Shown one piece after another: positions 10,106 through 22,100 of a stretch of DNA of 64,000 bases; positions within the stretch are counted from its first letter, which is position 1, and each line of letters begins with the position of its first letter. The translations under genes were made by a program, and so were the position numbers. The notes under the pieces are model-generated. The model saw only the letters and a list, made by a program, of their open reading frames with translations. It was not told where the DNA came from and made no database searches. The DNA is taken from positions 22,991,173 through 23,055,172 of the forward strand of contig NC_135562.1 of assembly GCF_964340395.1 (NCBI RefSeq). The letters are read 5' to 3'. Source of the stretch: Glandiceps talaboti. Lineage: Eukaryota; Hemichordata; Enteropneusta; Spengelidae.

Positions 10106-10889
10106 GGAATATGTGTTGAAATTTTCAGTTTTGAATCCAGCCAAACCCCCTAAGTATTTGAAACCAAATAACACTGTTATCAGTAAATTATGAAATAATG
10201 TGTATACACAAATATTTATCATTATTAGTACAACAACACTAGTATGTTACCATAACTACTGCCAATAATATAGCGTCCGATGCCGTTGTTCCTGTGAAAT
10301 GAATCAGATTGCATATATGTATTGATGAACAACTACAAACTACAAAGTGCACTAGTGTATATGGCTGTTGATGTGGCCTTTGTTGCTAGGCATATATGTA
10401 TCAAATCTTTAAGATCAGCAAGACTTGTAGTACAATGATAAACTACATTCGAGTTTCGAGACGATGTATTTTGTGTAACTGGAACCACAGACTTTTTTTA
10501 TCGAAGTCCTGAGTTCGGCCTAGATGGACTCCCTCCAAGGCCAGGGCCAGCCTTCGACTAACGTAAATTTTACAAATCACTTTACAGGAAAACTTGGAAT
10601 GTCTATTGTTTAAACATGGCGGTAATTGCAGAATATCCTGGCATGTGTCTGTTACTAAATGGGCGTGGTCATTGTTGCTAGGGTCTCAACGAGACTGGAC
10701 TAATGTCAACGACGTAAAGCCAGAGGATAGTCATAACCCGAGAGTCGTAAAGTCTGTGTGAGAAAGGAAACGGCGAGATAAATAGTACTGCATAACAATG
10801 TGTATACCCTTTAGCTGTCAAAATGTTGACTCAGTGTTTGACATGTACAGGATTAGCAGTCCTCTACCAGAGCTAATAATAAAGTTTGT
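10106..10889. other. No recognisable gene
   Basis: Unique-looking AT-rich DNA. A run of T at 10493 is followed by a short GC-richer segment. No domain, RNA gene or tandem repeat was found. Confidence 0.5.
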
Positions 10890-11060
10890 GCCGCGGGTTA
10901 TAAGGGGTGGACCATTTGATATCCTGAGGGGGGGGGGCTTGGAAGATTTCGGGAAAAAAAATATGCCAAATGGAGTTGCTTGAAAAAAAATCCGGATATG
11001 AGTGGGTGATGAAAAAAAAAGATGGACCACTGCTGCTAGAAAAAAATGTCTTGGCAGGGA
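10890..11060 (+). repeat. Dispersed poly-G/poly-A repeat, copy 1
   Basis: This copy has AAGGGGTGGACCATTTGAT, ATCCTGAGGGGGGGGG, GCTTGGAAGATTTCGGG and several A-runs with GCCAAATGGAGTTGCTTG. The same words recur at 12520-12690 (inverted), 17155-17300 and 19020-19110, defining a local interspersed family. Confidence 0.75.
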
Positions 11061-11195
11061 AATGATGCACAAGTTCGAGTGTACTGTTCAACCTAACCTG
11101 CTAGTACCTCTCCAACAAGGACACTTGTCAGATCATGACAAACATTTTCAAACACATGTCAGGGACCAGTCAGTTTCGTTGGCCTGTGGTACATA

Positions 11196-12236
11196 TATAT
11201 ATTTGTTCTTGTCTCTGTTTTTTAAAAATATTACTTCATGTAAGGGTTCAAACAAAACTATACATAAAATTATACATACGCATGTATTACCTAGCTACCA
11301 CACTAGTTACAGAACATGCCATGTAAATGTTTGGCTGTTTCACGATCAGTGCTTCACTTATCTTGCATTTTGGGGCAAAAGTGAACTTGAAGGTTTTGTA
11401 ATGGTAATCTTCATACTATTAGATAGTTTATAAAAGAGCTTAATCTAAATTGTTCTAATCTCTTCAGTATGAATTTGTCAGAAGGGATGATATATATACT
11501 TCCTATTTCAGACACTACATGTATCGACACCACAACTCAAATTCAAGTTTCTATTGTACACTAGGTATGACCTCCGAAAGTACCAGTGACTTTACCAGTG
11601 ACTTTACTATACATGCAATATCAATGTTACAGGCCCACTTTTATAACATGGAAAACTTATTTTAAAAAGTTATATTTACTTTAACTCTTCGAAGCTTGGC
11701 AATATTACCTCAGAGGCTATGAATAACCTAAAAATTGCCTAAATAGAAACAAAAAACTCCAGATCTGCCGGGGGGGGGGGGCTTTGACTCCCTCACCCCA
11801 AAGGCTACTCACTCGTTAAACCAAAAATAAGATTCACCAAAATTGGTAAAAAAAAAATTCAAAAGCTTCTAGGAGAGACCCCCTAGGACCCTCATAAGAG
11901 GTAGACATGTCTCAGTCTCAGATCAAAGTTCTTTCCTCCACCGTTTACTCTCAAGATGCTATGAAACTTTATTTCAAAAATGTTTCAACCATATGTAGTT
12001 GCTTTTTACAATTGTTAGAGCTGTCTTGTAGAGCTTGCAAATTATTGTCTGGAAGTGTCTGTTAATAGCCTGAAAATTGGCTTTAAGAGTAAAAGTCCTC
12101 CAGGGCTTCTAGAGGGAGACCCCTAGACCCCCCCCCTATGCACACACACTCACACAAGAGGTGGACATATCCTAGTCTCAAAGCTCTTCCCTCTACAGCT
12201 TACTGGCAAGATGCTATAAAACATATTCACGGGGGT
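11196..12236. repeat. Paralogous block A (empty-site copy)
   Basis: About 1 kb that matches block B (13464-13593 joined to 15679-16860). Shared words include CTAGCTACCACAC, TTACAGAACATG, GGGGCAAAAGTGAACTTGAA, CTATGAATAACCTAAA and CCTCCAGGGCTTCTAGAGGG. Block A lacks the 2.1-kb transposon present in block B and so serves as the unoccupied site. Confidence 0.75.
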
Positions 12237-12519
12237 CGTCAGTGACTTTTTGTCGGCCCAATGGAAAAAAACACCGACCACCCCCTATCACCCCAGGCTG
12301 GAGAAACTAACCGGTCTGTTTGAATGTTTGAGCTCACCAATCAAGTTTCCGATTTGCATTTTCAGTGTGTCATAAAAACTGTCAATGATGTAATGAAATA
12401 TGTAGTTTTCTAAATATAATCTGTGCGTGATAGAACAGCATCTTTTTACTCTCTATATTACCCTGTGCGAAAACCAAACAGAAAATTGTGGCAACAAAAA
12501 TAGGTGTTCAACATTGACG

Positions 12520-12690
12520 TAAAAAAAAATCCGGATATCTCAAAAGGAGGAATGAAAAAAAAGTTCCCAGCATAGACGAAGGAGAAATAAAAGAATTCTC
12601 AGGCAAGCAGGTGGGAAAAAAAATAATGACCCTCCACTAATCTTCCAAACCCTCCCCAGGATATCAAATGGTCTACCCCTAACCAACTCC
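12520..12690 (-). repeat. Dispersed poly-G/poly-A repeat, copy 2 (inverted)
   Basis: On the minus strand it reads AGGGGTAGACCATTTGATAT, CCTGGGGAGGGTTTGGAAGA and TTAGTGGAGGGTCATT. This matches the copies at 10890 and 17155 in the opposite orientation. It ends about 200 bp before the promoter of the Nudix gene. Confidence 0.7.
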
Positions 12691-12798
12691 TTGTCTGAGC
12701 TGCTGCTGGTCTTATCAGTATTGGATAGTGTAAGACAAAGAGGGATTTTTTCCTAATATATGCTTCCACGAGAACCGATTTGTAAAATATTTCCCCAT

Positions 12799-12834
12799 AA
12801 CCCCCCCCCCCCCCCCCCACCACCACCACCACCA
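12799..12834. repeat. Poly-C followed by (CAC)n
   Basis: About 18 consecutive C and then CACCACCACCACCACCA. The G-rich minus strand could form a quadruplex. It lies about 60 bp upstream of the putative core-promoter sites of the Nudix gene. Confidence 0.9.
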
Positions 12835-12885
12835 TGTACCACCTTGTTTGTGTAATACTAATAGTGGAAAATGGCCCTTGCGGCA

Positions 12886-12923
12886 CCGGAAATGTTGTGA
12901 CGTCACACACATAACATGGCGGC
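12886..12923 (+). promoter_or_regulatory. Putative TATA-less promoter: ETS, CRE and YY1-like sites
   Basis: CCGGAAAT (ETS-like, 12886-12893), TGACGTCA (full CRE palindrome, 12898-12905) and AACATGGCGGC (YY1-type initiator, 12913-12923) sit within 38 bp. They lie about 100 bp upstream of the Nudix ATG at 13025. These are classic promoter-proximal motifs of metazoan housekeeping genes. No TATA box is apparent. The role is inferred from motif clustering and position only. Confidence 0.55.
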
Positions 12924-13024
12924 AAGCGTCAGGCTGATACGGCTATGACGGGGAATGTCACTTGTTTTCACCAAACACACGAATTGAACGTTTAATATTG
13001 ATGAATATCTCGAATGAAAGTAAG

Positions 13025-13123
13025 ATGGTCAAACATAAACCTAATTCAATTCGGACCTACGATACCGAAGGTTTTCGCAAACGAGCCGCATGCCTGTGTT
13101 TTCGTAGCGACGAGGAACGCGAG
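13025..13123 (+). CDS. NUDT3: NUDT3-like exon 1 (residues 1-33)
   Basis: ATG in good context (A at -3, G at +4) opens [20 protein letters not shown], then [13 protein letters not shown]. It ends exactly at GAG|GTAAGTG, a near-consensus donor, in phase 0. This matches the DIPP N-terminus (K-x-K-x-N-x-x-R-TYD-x-x-G-[FY]-[KR][10 protein letters not shown]). The frame beyond 13123 is intronic read-through. Confidence 0.9.
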
Positions 13124-16100
13124 GTAAGTGTACTATCATATCAGACACAATGTAATCAATGAAACTTGTCTGTGAATCTACGCAACGTTTTAATGTCAAA
13201 AAACGTTCCAGCTGTTAGACACATTGATTACTAGTCATTTATTTGTGCACATAAAAGACCTATTTATTTATTTGTTCATATTAGGGAGGGGGGTGGATTG
13301 GGAGGGGGGGGGGGTCATCCGGTCTTTGAAATTGGCAGTGGGGGTGGGGGGGGGGGAGGGTCATGCTGTTTTCAAAATTGTGGAGGGGGGGGGGTTCGTG
13401 TTTTTGAAATCCTTTTTCTACAATGGCATATACCAGCCTTGTCTGAAATGTGGTACATGTCAATAATATTTGTTCTTCTCCCCGTTTCTTACATGAATTC
13501 TTTAATATTACTTGTTAGTTCAAGCATAACTATAAATATACATATACATATTACCTAGCTACCACACGAGTTACAGAACATGTCATGCTAATGCAGGGGT
13601 GAACAAATCATTATGTGAACTGGTGGTCCCCGGACCAGTGCCTTAAAAAATCCTGGGAGTGGTCCTGCTGAAAGAATTAGTCGTCCCTGGTCCCGCTAAT
13701 GTGAAACATTAAATCTTGCCTATGAATCTGTATATTCAGATGTACACCACATTTAGTTGAACAATACCCAATTTATAATAATAAATATAAAGTTGACATG
13801 CTTGGTTTCAGTCAATTGACAATTCTATTATATTTGTAACGGTTATTTTTGAGGCATCGACGAAACGAAAAACTTTGAATGGCGACTTCACTTGGATTTC
13901 GTGAAGGATCAGAAATTTGACAGAAATATGTGACAAGAACATTGGAAAACAGTTTTAGTCATGATTGCAGTATGACGACAAAAGTTGTACTTCGTTTTGT
14001 CAAACACGTCTGGAAAACCCAGACATTGCAAGCAAATCATCACAACTGTACAAAGAAACTGACCACTTCAAAGTTGATCCTATAAAATCTCACGAAAAAA
14101 AAACTACGAACACATACATTGCCTGACTAGAGGGAGTCCGTGTGACTGTGTCGAGATAAAATCAAATTCACCAGTCGTCGAGGCTTTTGAAAAAAACCTA
14201 GGAACACATACATTGACTGACTAGAGGGAGTCCGTGTGACGGTGTGGAGATAAAAAAATCAAATTTGCCAGTTATCGAGGCTTTGCCAAATATCATATCA
14301 CAGTGCTAAAAAAGATACTTCGTAGACTATCTGTAACACTGAATCAGACTGTTCATTTTGTGTCATGCTGGTCAGTTGTTTTCCTATAAAATCCATAGCT
14401 GAAAAGATTGACCATTGTCTGTGTTGTCCATTTAAAACTTTACAGCCATTCGTGTTTCAGATGGGTCTAAATTATTTACAAGATGGGTTGCCACACAGCA
14501 AATCTACTTGGGAAATGGTCATTTGTGTGGACAATGAAGTCCAATGTTTACAGATAGTAACAGATAAGATATCATGGGAAATGCCTTGGCGCATACCATT
14601 TCTCTCTCTTATTTTTAGTTACACCTAAATTACATGCAAGGAGAAAATGAAACAGGTGATGTATATTTTTGATCGTGTAATGTTTTATCTACTACAAAGT
14701 AATTGATAATAAGCAGCATAAATGCTCAGATTTGGAGTGCATTTGTGTTATGTGTCTAACAAGCAACCCACACACCCAAAATGGAACGAGCCACTACGTC
14801 AAACCCAAGCATCAACACACGTGTGCACACATCTGAGGTTCAAAGTCAACTGTACATGTTGAGACCAGCATATTGCAGAAAGCAATGTAGGAGGACTGGT
14901 ATGGTATCGTCAACCCTTGTAAGTCATTGGAAAAACCAAGATGACAGTCAATGATTGCTATCATGGAAGTAACTGAGGTTAGCAAAAATGATGAAACCTT
15001 TGTTATTCACTTGCCCAGTGGACAAACTTGGTATTAAACTTTTGTCCCGGACTTTTGTGGGATAACATGACGTTTGTGCGTCATTTGGATGACTTCATTT
15101 CATGTAAGGGGTTCTACTATAAATCATTTGAAGCTCCTTTATGAATAAAAACAATAATACAATCAATGTTGACAGAATGATAGCAAATAAAATGTTTCAT
15201 TTGATACATTTGAATTGTCTTCCTAATTCTTGTGTCCCTAAACCGGTATGTCCCTACTAGTAATGATATGAGCCATATGTGCGTTGAGTGTTATCTCCTG
15301 TCTATCATTTCACATTGTTGAAATAAACTACAATGTAAGGCCGCTACTATGATGTACTCACGCACCACCAGCCATTCAACTGTCGAAGTTCACCCCCCCC
15401 CCCCCCCCCCCCCCCAGCGCATATTGCTGGTTTGACGTCGGAAGTCACCTGAGTATACTTCATGACCCATCGAAAGGTCATGCAAGGCGTGTAGTTTAGC
15501 TCCATTGGCATCGTATTTCTTGTTTGTTCACATTCAGTTGTTGCTGTTCCTACTTTTTAACATGGTTATTTACAGTATAAGGTACTGGTCCAACGGACCA
15601 GACAAGGTCACATTTGTGTGGTCCGCCCCCACAAATCACTGGTCCTGGACTTCGGACCAGTGGATTTGTTCACCCCTGGCTAATGGCTGTTTCACAATCA
15701 GTGCTTCACTTATATTGCACTTTGGGGCAAAAGTGAACTTGAAGGTTTCGTAATGGTAATCTTCATAGATAGTTTATAAAGGAAGTTAATTAAAAAATGT
15801 TCCCTACTCATCACTATGAACTTGTCAGAATGGATTAATACACTTTCTATTTTGGACACTACATGTTATTGACACAACAAATCACCACATCTCATCAGAT
15901 TCCAGTTTCTATTGTACACTAGGTATGACCACCTAAAGCTCTCTAACATACTGGTGACTTTACTATACATGCAATATTAATGCCACTATACATGTACATG
16001 TACCAATGTTATGGGGCCATTTTTATGTGACATGGGAAACTCATTTAAAACTTACATTTACGTTAGCTATTCGAAGCTTGGAAATACATGTATTACCTCA

Positions 16101-19100
16101 AAGGCTATGAATAACCTAAACATTGCCTTAATAGAAGCAAAAAACTGCAGATCTGCCAGGGGGAAAACCCCCAAGAACGCCCTTACCCCCAGAGGTCACT
16201 CATGCATTCAACCAACAATCAGATGCACCAACAACCTTTTTACTATCATAATGGTATTAAACTTTTCTTAAATATTTTCACCCAATTCTAATTTGAGATG
16301 ATATTGTCTTTTGAAGATGTGAAATGTTTGCCAAGGTAGTCTAAAATTGCCTTAAACTCCAAATCTCCCCTACCAATGATACTACCAGTAGATGTGCTCA
16401 CCTTTACTACATGTATATAATGATGCCATTTAACTGTTTAAGAACATATTTCAACCCTATGTACCGGGTAAGTTATAAAGAATAGTTTCTGATACTTGAT
16501 GGTGCTGTCTTGTAAAGCATGGATTGAGTTATTGCTTGAAAGGGTCTGAATAGCCTAAAAATTGGCTTTAAGAGTAAAAATCCTCCAGGGCTTCTAGAGG
16601 GAGACCCCCTTGCACCCCCCCCCCCCACATGAGGTGGACATATCCCAGTCTCAAGCTCTTCCCCTCTTACTGTCAAGATGCTATCAAAGTATATTTCAAA
16701 AGTATTTCAACCCTGTGTAGTTGCTTTTAACATGTTGGTGCTGTCTTGTACAGCTTGGAAATTATTGTCTGAAAGGGTCTGAATAGTCTCAAAATTGACT
16801 TTTCAGAGTAAAAACCTCCAGGACTTTGAGGAGGAGACTCCCTAGGACCCCCATAAGAGATATACATATTCCCTGCTCAAGCTTTCCCATACCTTTCACT
16901 GTCAAGATGCTATTAAACTTCTTTTGTGAAGTCAATAATTATAATTATGGTAGTGCTAACCCAGGATTTTATAAAGTACATTTGTAGATGCAAGACAGTC
17001 AAGCAGTCCACACTGAGTCACGATCCTGTCATGTGAATATTATATGGATGGGGGGGGGGGGGGGGGGGGGGGATCAGCCTGTTTTTGGTTTGACAGATGG
17101 GGGGGGGGGGGGGGTCAGTGACTTTTTGTTGGCCCAATTTAAGAATCCACCCCCAGTCCCTAAGGGGTGGACAATTTGATATCCTTGGGAGGGCTTGGAA
17201 GATTGGTGGAGAGTCATTGATATTTTTTTCCACCTGCTTGCCTGTGAATTATTTTTTTTCTCCTTCGCCTACGCTGGCAACTTTTTTTTTAGCTCCGCTG
17301 TCAGCGAAAGCTGAAAGTGTAGCTTTAGGTATAGGTGGGTATACTATAGAGTATAGAGGTATAGGTGAATCATAGGTGTCCGTCAACTTTTTTTATTTTC
17401 ATTATCTTCTCCGAAAGTAACGGCCAGAATACTTCGATATTTGGTGTGCATGTTCCCTGGGGGGAGGCTATTCAGATTTGTTCATGCCAAGTTAATCTAT
17501 GCCATTTTCAATATTTTATGATTTTTTTTTCAAAAATGATATTTTCATCATCTCCTCAAATACTTCTTGTCAGATTGCTTTGATATGTGGTGTGTTGATG
17601 CACAGAGGGTAGCTTACTTAGATTTGTTAATTTCAAGTCAGCACGTCTTCATTTTTATTTTTTATGATTTTGTTTTGTAATTTGAAAAAAAAATGAATAT
17701 GTTAAATGAGCATTATGACCGATGCCATATTGGAAATCAGTCCGCGAGACTTTAAGTAAACTGCCACTTTTCAAAAGACACTATTGACGTCAAACAAGCA
17801 ATGTAATATGTGCTATAGTCGTAATTCTACACATTGTGCGCCCAAATGACAAGCGTTTGTTCGATACAGGGTTGTAAACTTCAAATCCAAATTCTGCACC
17901 CCTTCTACATAATCAGCAACATCCTCATTTGCATACATCTATCCTTCAGATTGCGACCATTACACTTTGAATGGCTGCTCACGGGCCTTATTTTTGGGTA
18001 TTTTCAACTCGTCGTAACTTTCACTAGAGTCCACCATTTTAGATACTGTAAACGCCTAAACCTCAACTGACATCTCTTCTTTCGTACCAGCAAAACAAAT
18101 TTTGGAATTACATTTAGGAATACCGATTTTCCGCCGAATTCAGGACACATACTTGAGGCCCTGAAATTTTGACCCGGTTTTTGCTCATAGTTTCCTTAAT
18201 ATAATACGAACCGGAAAGTTTTACAAATTTCACAAAAAGGTGGATTTTTATGTGTTTTAAATAACTATGGCAAGAAAATTTAGTAGGATCGTTGTGTAAC
18301 GCTCCGTTCAAGAATTTTCGGTAGAAAATGACTGATTTGACCCGGTAGCTGAAGCTGACTGAGCGATTTTCCACAGCAACAACACAGGAGTTCTTGGTAC
18401 TCACTAAAATCACACTTCAGACCCACTATAAAAGTTAGATGTTTTCAGATAAACTGTATCTTGTGATTAATTCTATATTGTCGTGCAATTTGGAGTGACA
18501 GTGAACCAGAATGAAGACAACTCGCGTAAGGAAGGCATGCCTAGGCATGCGGTTGAAGTTATGCAAGAGCAGTCTCACTGCCGACTGTGAATCGACCAAA
18601 CTTTGTTTATTGGCCGACAGTTTACATGTGAAGTTAAACGACATGAACGTGTCTTGCCATTTCCAAAATGCAAATATTTGGCAAGTAAAAATAATTAAAA
18701 TAATTACAACTTTAATTTGGCTTCAGACTTTGCATTATGTTTTTCGTATCTTTCCCCGTTTTACATGTAAATCCGAAAAGGTTCTCTCTGGTCATGCCAG
18801 TGGTTAGCCCTGCTTACATACGACAGGCGGTGCACGAGTCTATATTGCTGACTTGACTCTAAACAAATAGTAGGGACAATTGTCAGAATCGAGTTCCGGA
18901 TTACTCCGTATGCAAGCACGACTAGTCAGTGATCATACCGGGACTGCTTTGAGTACGAGCGAGGTGAGGCATGTTGAGGTATTTTGTTGAGAATTATAAA
19001 TATTGCAAAATGTCAAGTACAAGGTTTAAATACAATGGAATGATGAAAAAAAAATTGGGGGGGGGGGGGGAGATGCCAAATGGAGTTGCTTGAAAAAAAA

Positions 19101-22100
19101 AATCCAGATATGAGTTGCTTTTTACATGTTAGAGCTGTCTGAAGTGTCTGTGAATAGCCTAAAAATTGCCTTTCGGAGTAAAATTCCTCCAGGGCTTCTA
19201 GGGGAGACCCACCCCACAGCAGTACAAGTGTGGCCACGATCAAAGTGAAACTGTACAATGGAAAACATACCAAGACAATATAAACATGAACATAACAACA
19301 TGAAAATGATGTTTTAACTAAGAAGGCAAGCTACATGTAGCTTCACATCATAAAATATCCTCAGAGATGTTCATAGTCAGAGATGTTCACAGGGATGTTC
19401 ATAGTCAGAGATGTTCACAGGGATGTTCATAGTCAGAGATGTTCACAGGGATGTTCATAGTCAGAGATGTTCATAGTCAGAGATGTTCATAGTCAGAGAT
19501 GTTCACAGGGATGTTCATAGTCAGGGATGTTCACAGGGATGTTCATAGTCAGAGATGTTCACAGAGATGTTCATAGTCAGAGATGTTCACAGTCAGAGAT
19601 GTTCACAGGGATGTTCATAGTCAGGGATGTTCATAGTCAGAGATGTTCATAGTCAGGGATGTTCATAGTCAGAGATGTTCACAGAGATGTTCATAGTCAG
19701 AGATGTTCACAGGGATGTTCATAGTCAGAGATGTTCACAGGGATGTTCATACTAGTCAGGGATGTTCATAGTCAGAGATGTTCATAGTCAGGGATGTTCA
19801 CAGGGATGTTCATACTAGTCAGGGATGTTCATAGTCAGAGATGTTCATAGTCAGGGATGTTCATAGTCAGAGATGTTCATAGTCAGAGATGTTCATAGTC
19901 AGAGATGTTCACAGGGATGTTCATAGTCAGAGATGTTCATAGTCAGAGATGTTCATAGTCAGAGATGTTCATAGTCAGAGATGTTCATAGTCAGAGATGT
20001 TCATAGTCAGAGATGTTCACAGGGATGTTCATAGTCAGGGATGTTCATAGTCAGAGATGTTCATAGTCAGAGATGTTCATAGTCAGAGATGTTCATAGTC
20101 AGAGATGTTCATAGTCAGAGATGTTCATAGTCAGGGATGTTCATAGTCAGAGATGTTCATAGTCAGAGATGTTCATAGTCAGAGATGTTCATAGTCAGAG
20201 ATGTTCATAGTCAGAGATGTTCATAGTCAGAGATGTTCATAGTCAGAGATGTTCATAGTCAGAGATGTTCACAGGGATGTTCATAGTCAGAGATGTTCAT
20301 AGTCAGAGATGTTCATAGTCAGAGATGTTCATAGTCAGAGATGTTCATAGTCAGGGATGTTCATAGTCAGAGATGTTCATAGTCAGAGATGTTCACAGGG
20401 ATGTTCATAGTCAGGGATGTTCATAGTCAGGGATGTTTATAGTCAGGGATGTTTATAGTCAGAGATGTTTATAGTCAGGGATGTTCATAGTCAGAGATGT
20501 TTATAGTCAGAGATGTTCATACTAGTCAGAGATGTTCATAGTCAGGGATGTTCATAGTCAGAGATGTTCATAGTCAGAGATGTTCATAGTCAGGGATGTT
20601 CATAGTCAGAGATGTTTATAGTCAGGGATGTTTATAGTCAGGGATGTTTATAGTCAGGGATGTTTATAGTCAGAGATGTTCATAGTCAGAGATGTTCATA
20701 GTCAGGGATGTTCATAGTCAGGGATGTTCATAGTCAGAGATGTTCATAGTCAGAGATGTTCATAGTCAGAGATGTTCATAGTCAGGGATGTTCATAGTCA
20801 GAGATGTTCATAGTCAGGGATGTTTATAGTCAGGGATGTTTATAGTCAGGGATGTTTATAGTCAGGGATGTTTATAGTCAGGGATGTTTATAGTCAGAGA
20901 TGTTCATAGTCAGAGATGTTCATAGTCAGGGATGTTCATAGTCAGAGATGTTTATAGTCAGAGATGTTTATAGTCAGGGATGTTTATAGTCAGAGATGTT
21001 TATAGTCAGAGATGTTTATAGTCAGGGATGTTTATAGTCAGAGATGTTCATAGTCAGAGATGTTTATAGTCAGAGATGTTCACAGGGATGTTCATAGTCA
21101 GGGATGTTTATAGTCAGAGATGTTCATAGTCAGAGATGTTTATAGTCAGAGATGTTTATAGTCAGGGATGTTTATAGTCAGGGATGTTTATAGTCAGGGA
21201 TGTTTATAGTCAGGGATGTTTATAGTCAGGGATGTTTATAGTCAGGGATGTTTATAGTCAGGGATGTTTATAGTCAGAGATGTTTATAGTCAGGGATGTT
21301 TATAGTCAGGGATGTTTATAGTCAGAGATGTTTATAGTCAGGGATGTTTATAGTCAGGGATGTTTATAGTCAGGGATGTTTATAGTCAGAGATGTTCATA
21401 GTCAGGGATGTTCATAGTCAGAGATGTTCATAGTCAGGGATGTTTATAGTCAGGGATGTTTATAGTCAGAGATGTTTATAGTCAGGGATGTTTATAGTCA
21501 GGGATGTTTATAGTCAGAGATGTTCATAGTCAGGGATGTTCATAGTCAGAGATGTTTATAGTCAGGGATGTTTATAGTCAGGGATGTTTATAGTCAGGGA
21601 TGTTTATAGTCAGAGATGTTTATAGTCAGGGATGTTCATAGTCAGAGATGTTTATAGTCAGGGATGTTTATAGTCAGGGATGTTTATAGTCAGAGATGTT
21701 CATAGTCAGGGATGTTCATAGTCAGGGATGTTTATAGTCAGGGATGTTTATAGTCAGAGATGTTTATAGTCAGGGATGTTTATAGTCAGGGATGTTTATA
21801 GTCAGGGATGTTTATAGTCAGAGATGTTTATAGTCAGAGATGTTTATAGTCAGGGATGTTCATAGTCAGAGATGTTTATAGTCAGGGATGTTTATAGTCA
21901 GGGATGTTTATAGTCAGAGATGTTTATAGTCAGGGATGTTTATAGTCAGGGATGTTCATAGTCAGAGATGTTCATAGTCAGGGATGTTTATAGTCAGGGA
22001 TGTTCATAGTCAGGGATGTTTATAGTCAGGGATGTTCATAGTCAGAGATGTTCATAGTCAGGGATGTTTATAGTCAGGGATGTTTATAGTCAGGGATGTT

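Noticed and set aside
10798-11433. Frames of 61-143 codons over the poly-G/poly-A repeat
   Set aside because: They overlap a dispersed repeat on both strands and have no domain.
18511-18807. 98-codon plus-strand frame
   Set aside because: No recognisable motif, no counterpart, composition like the surrounding intron.
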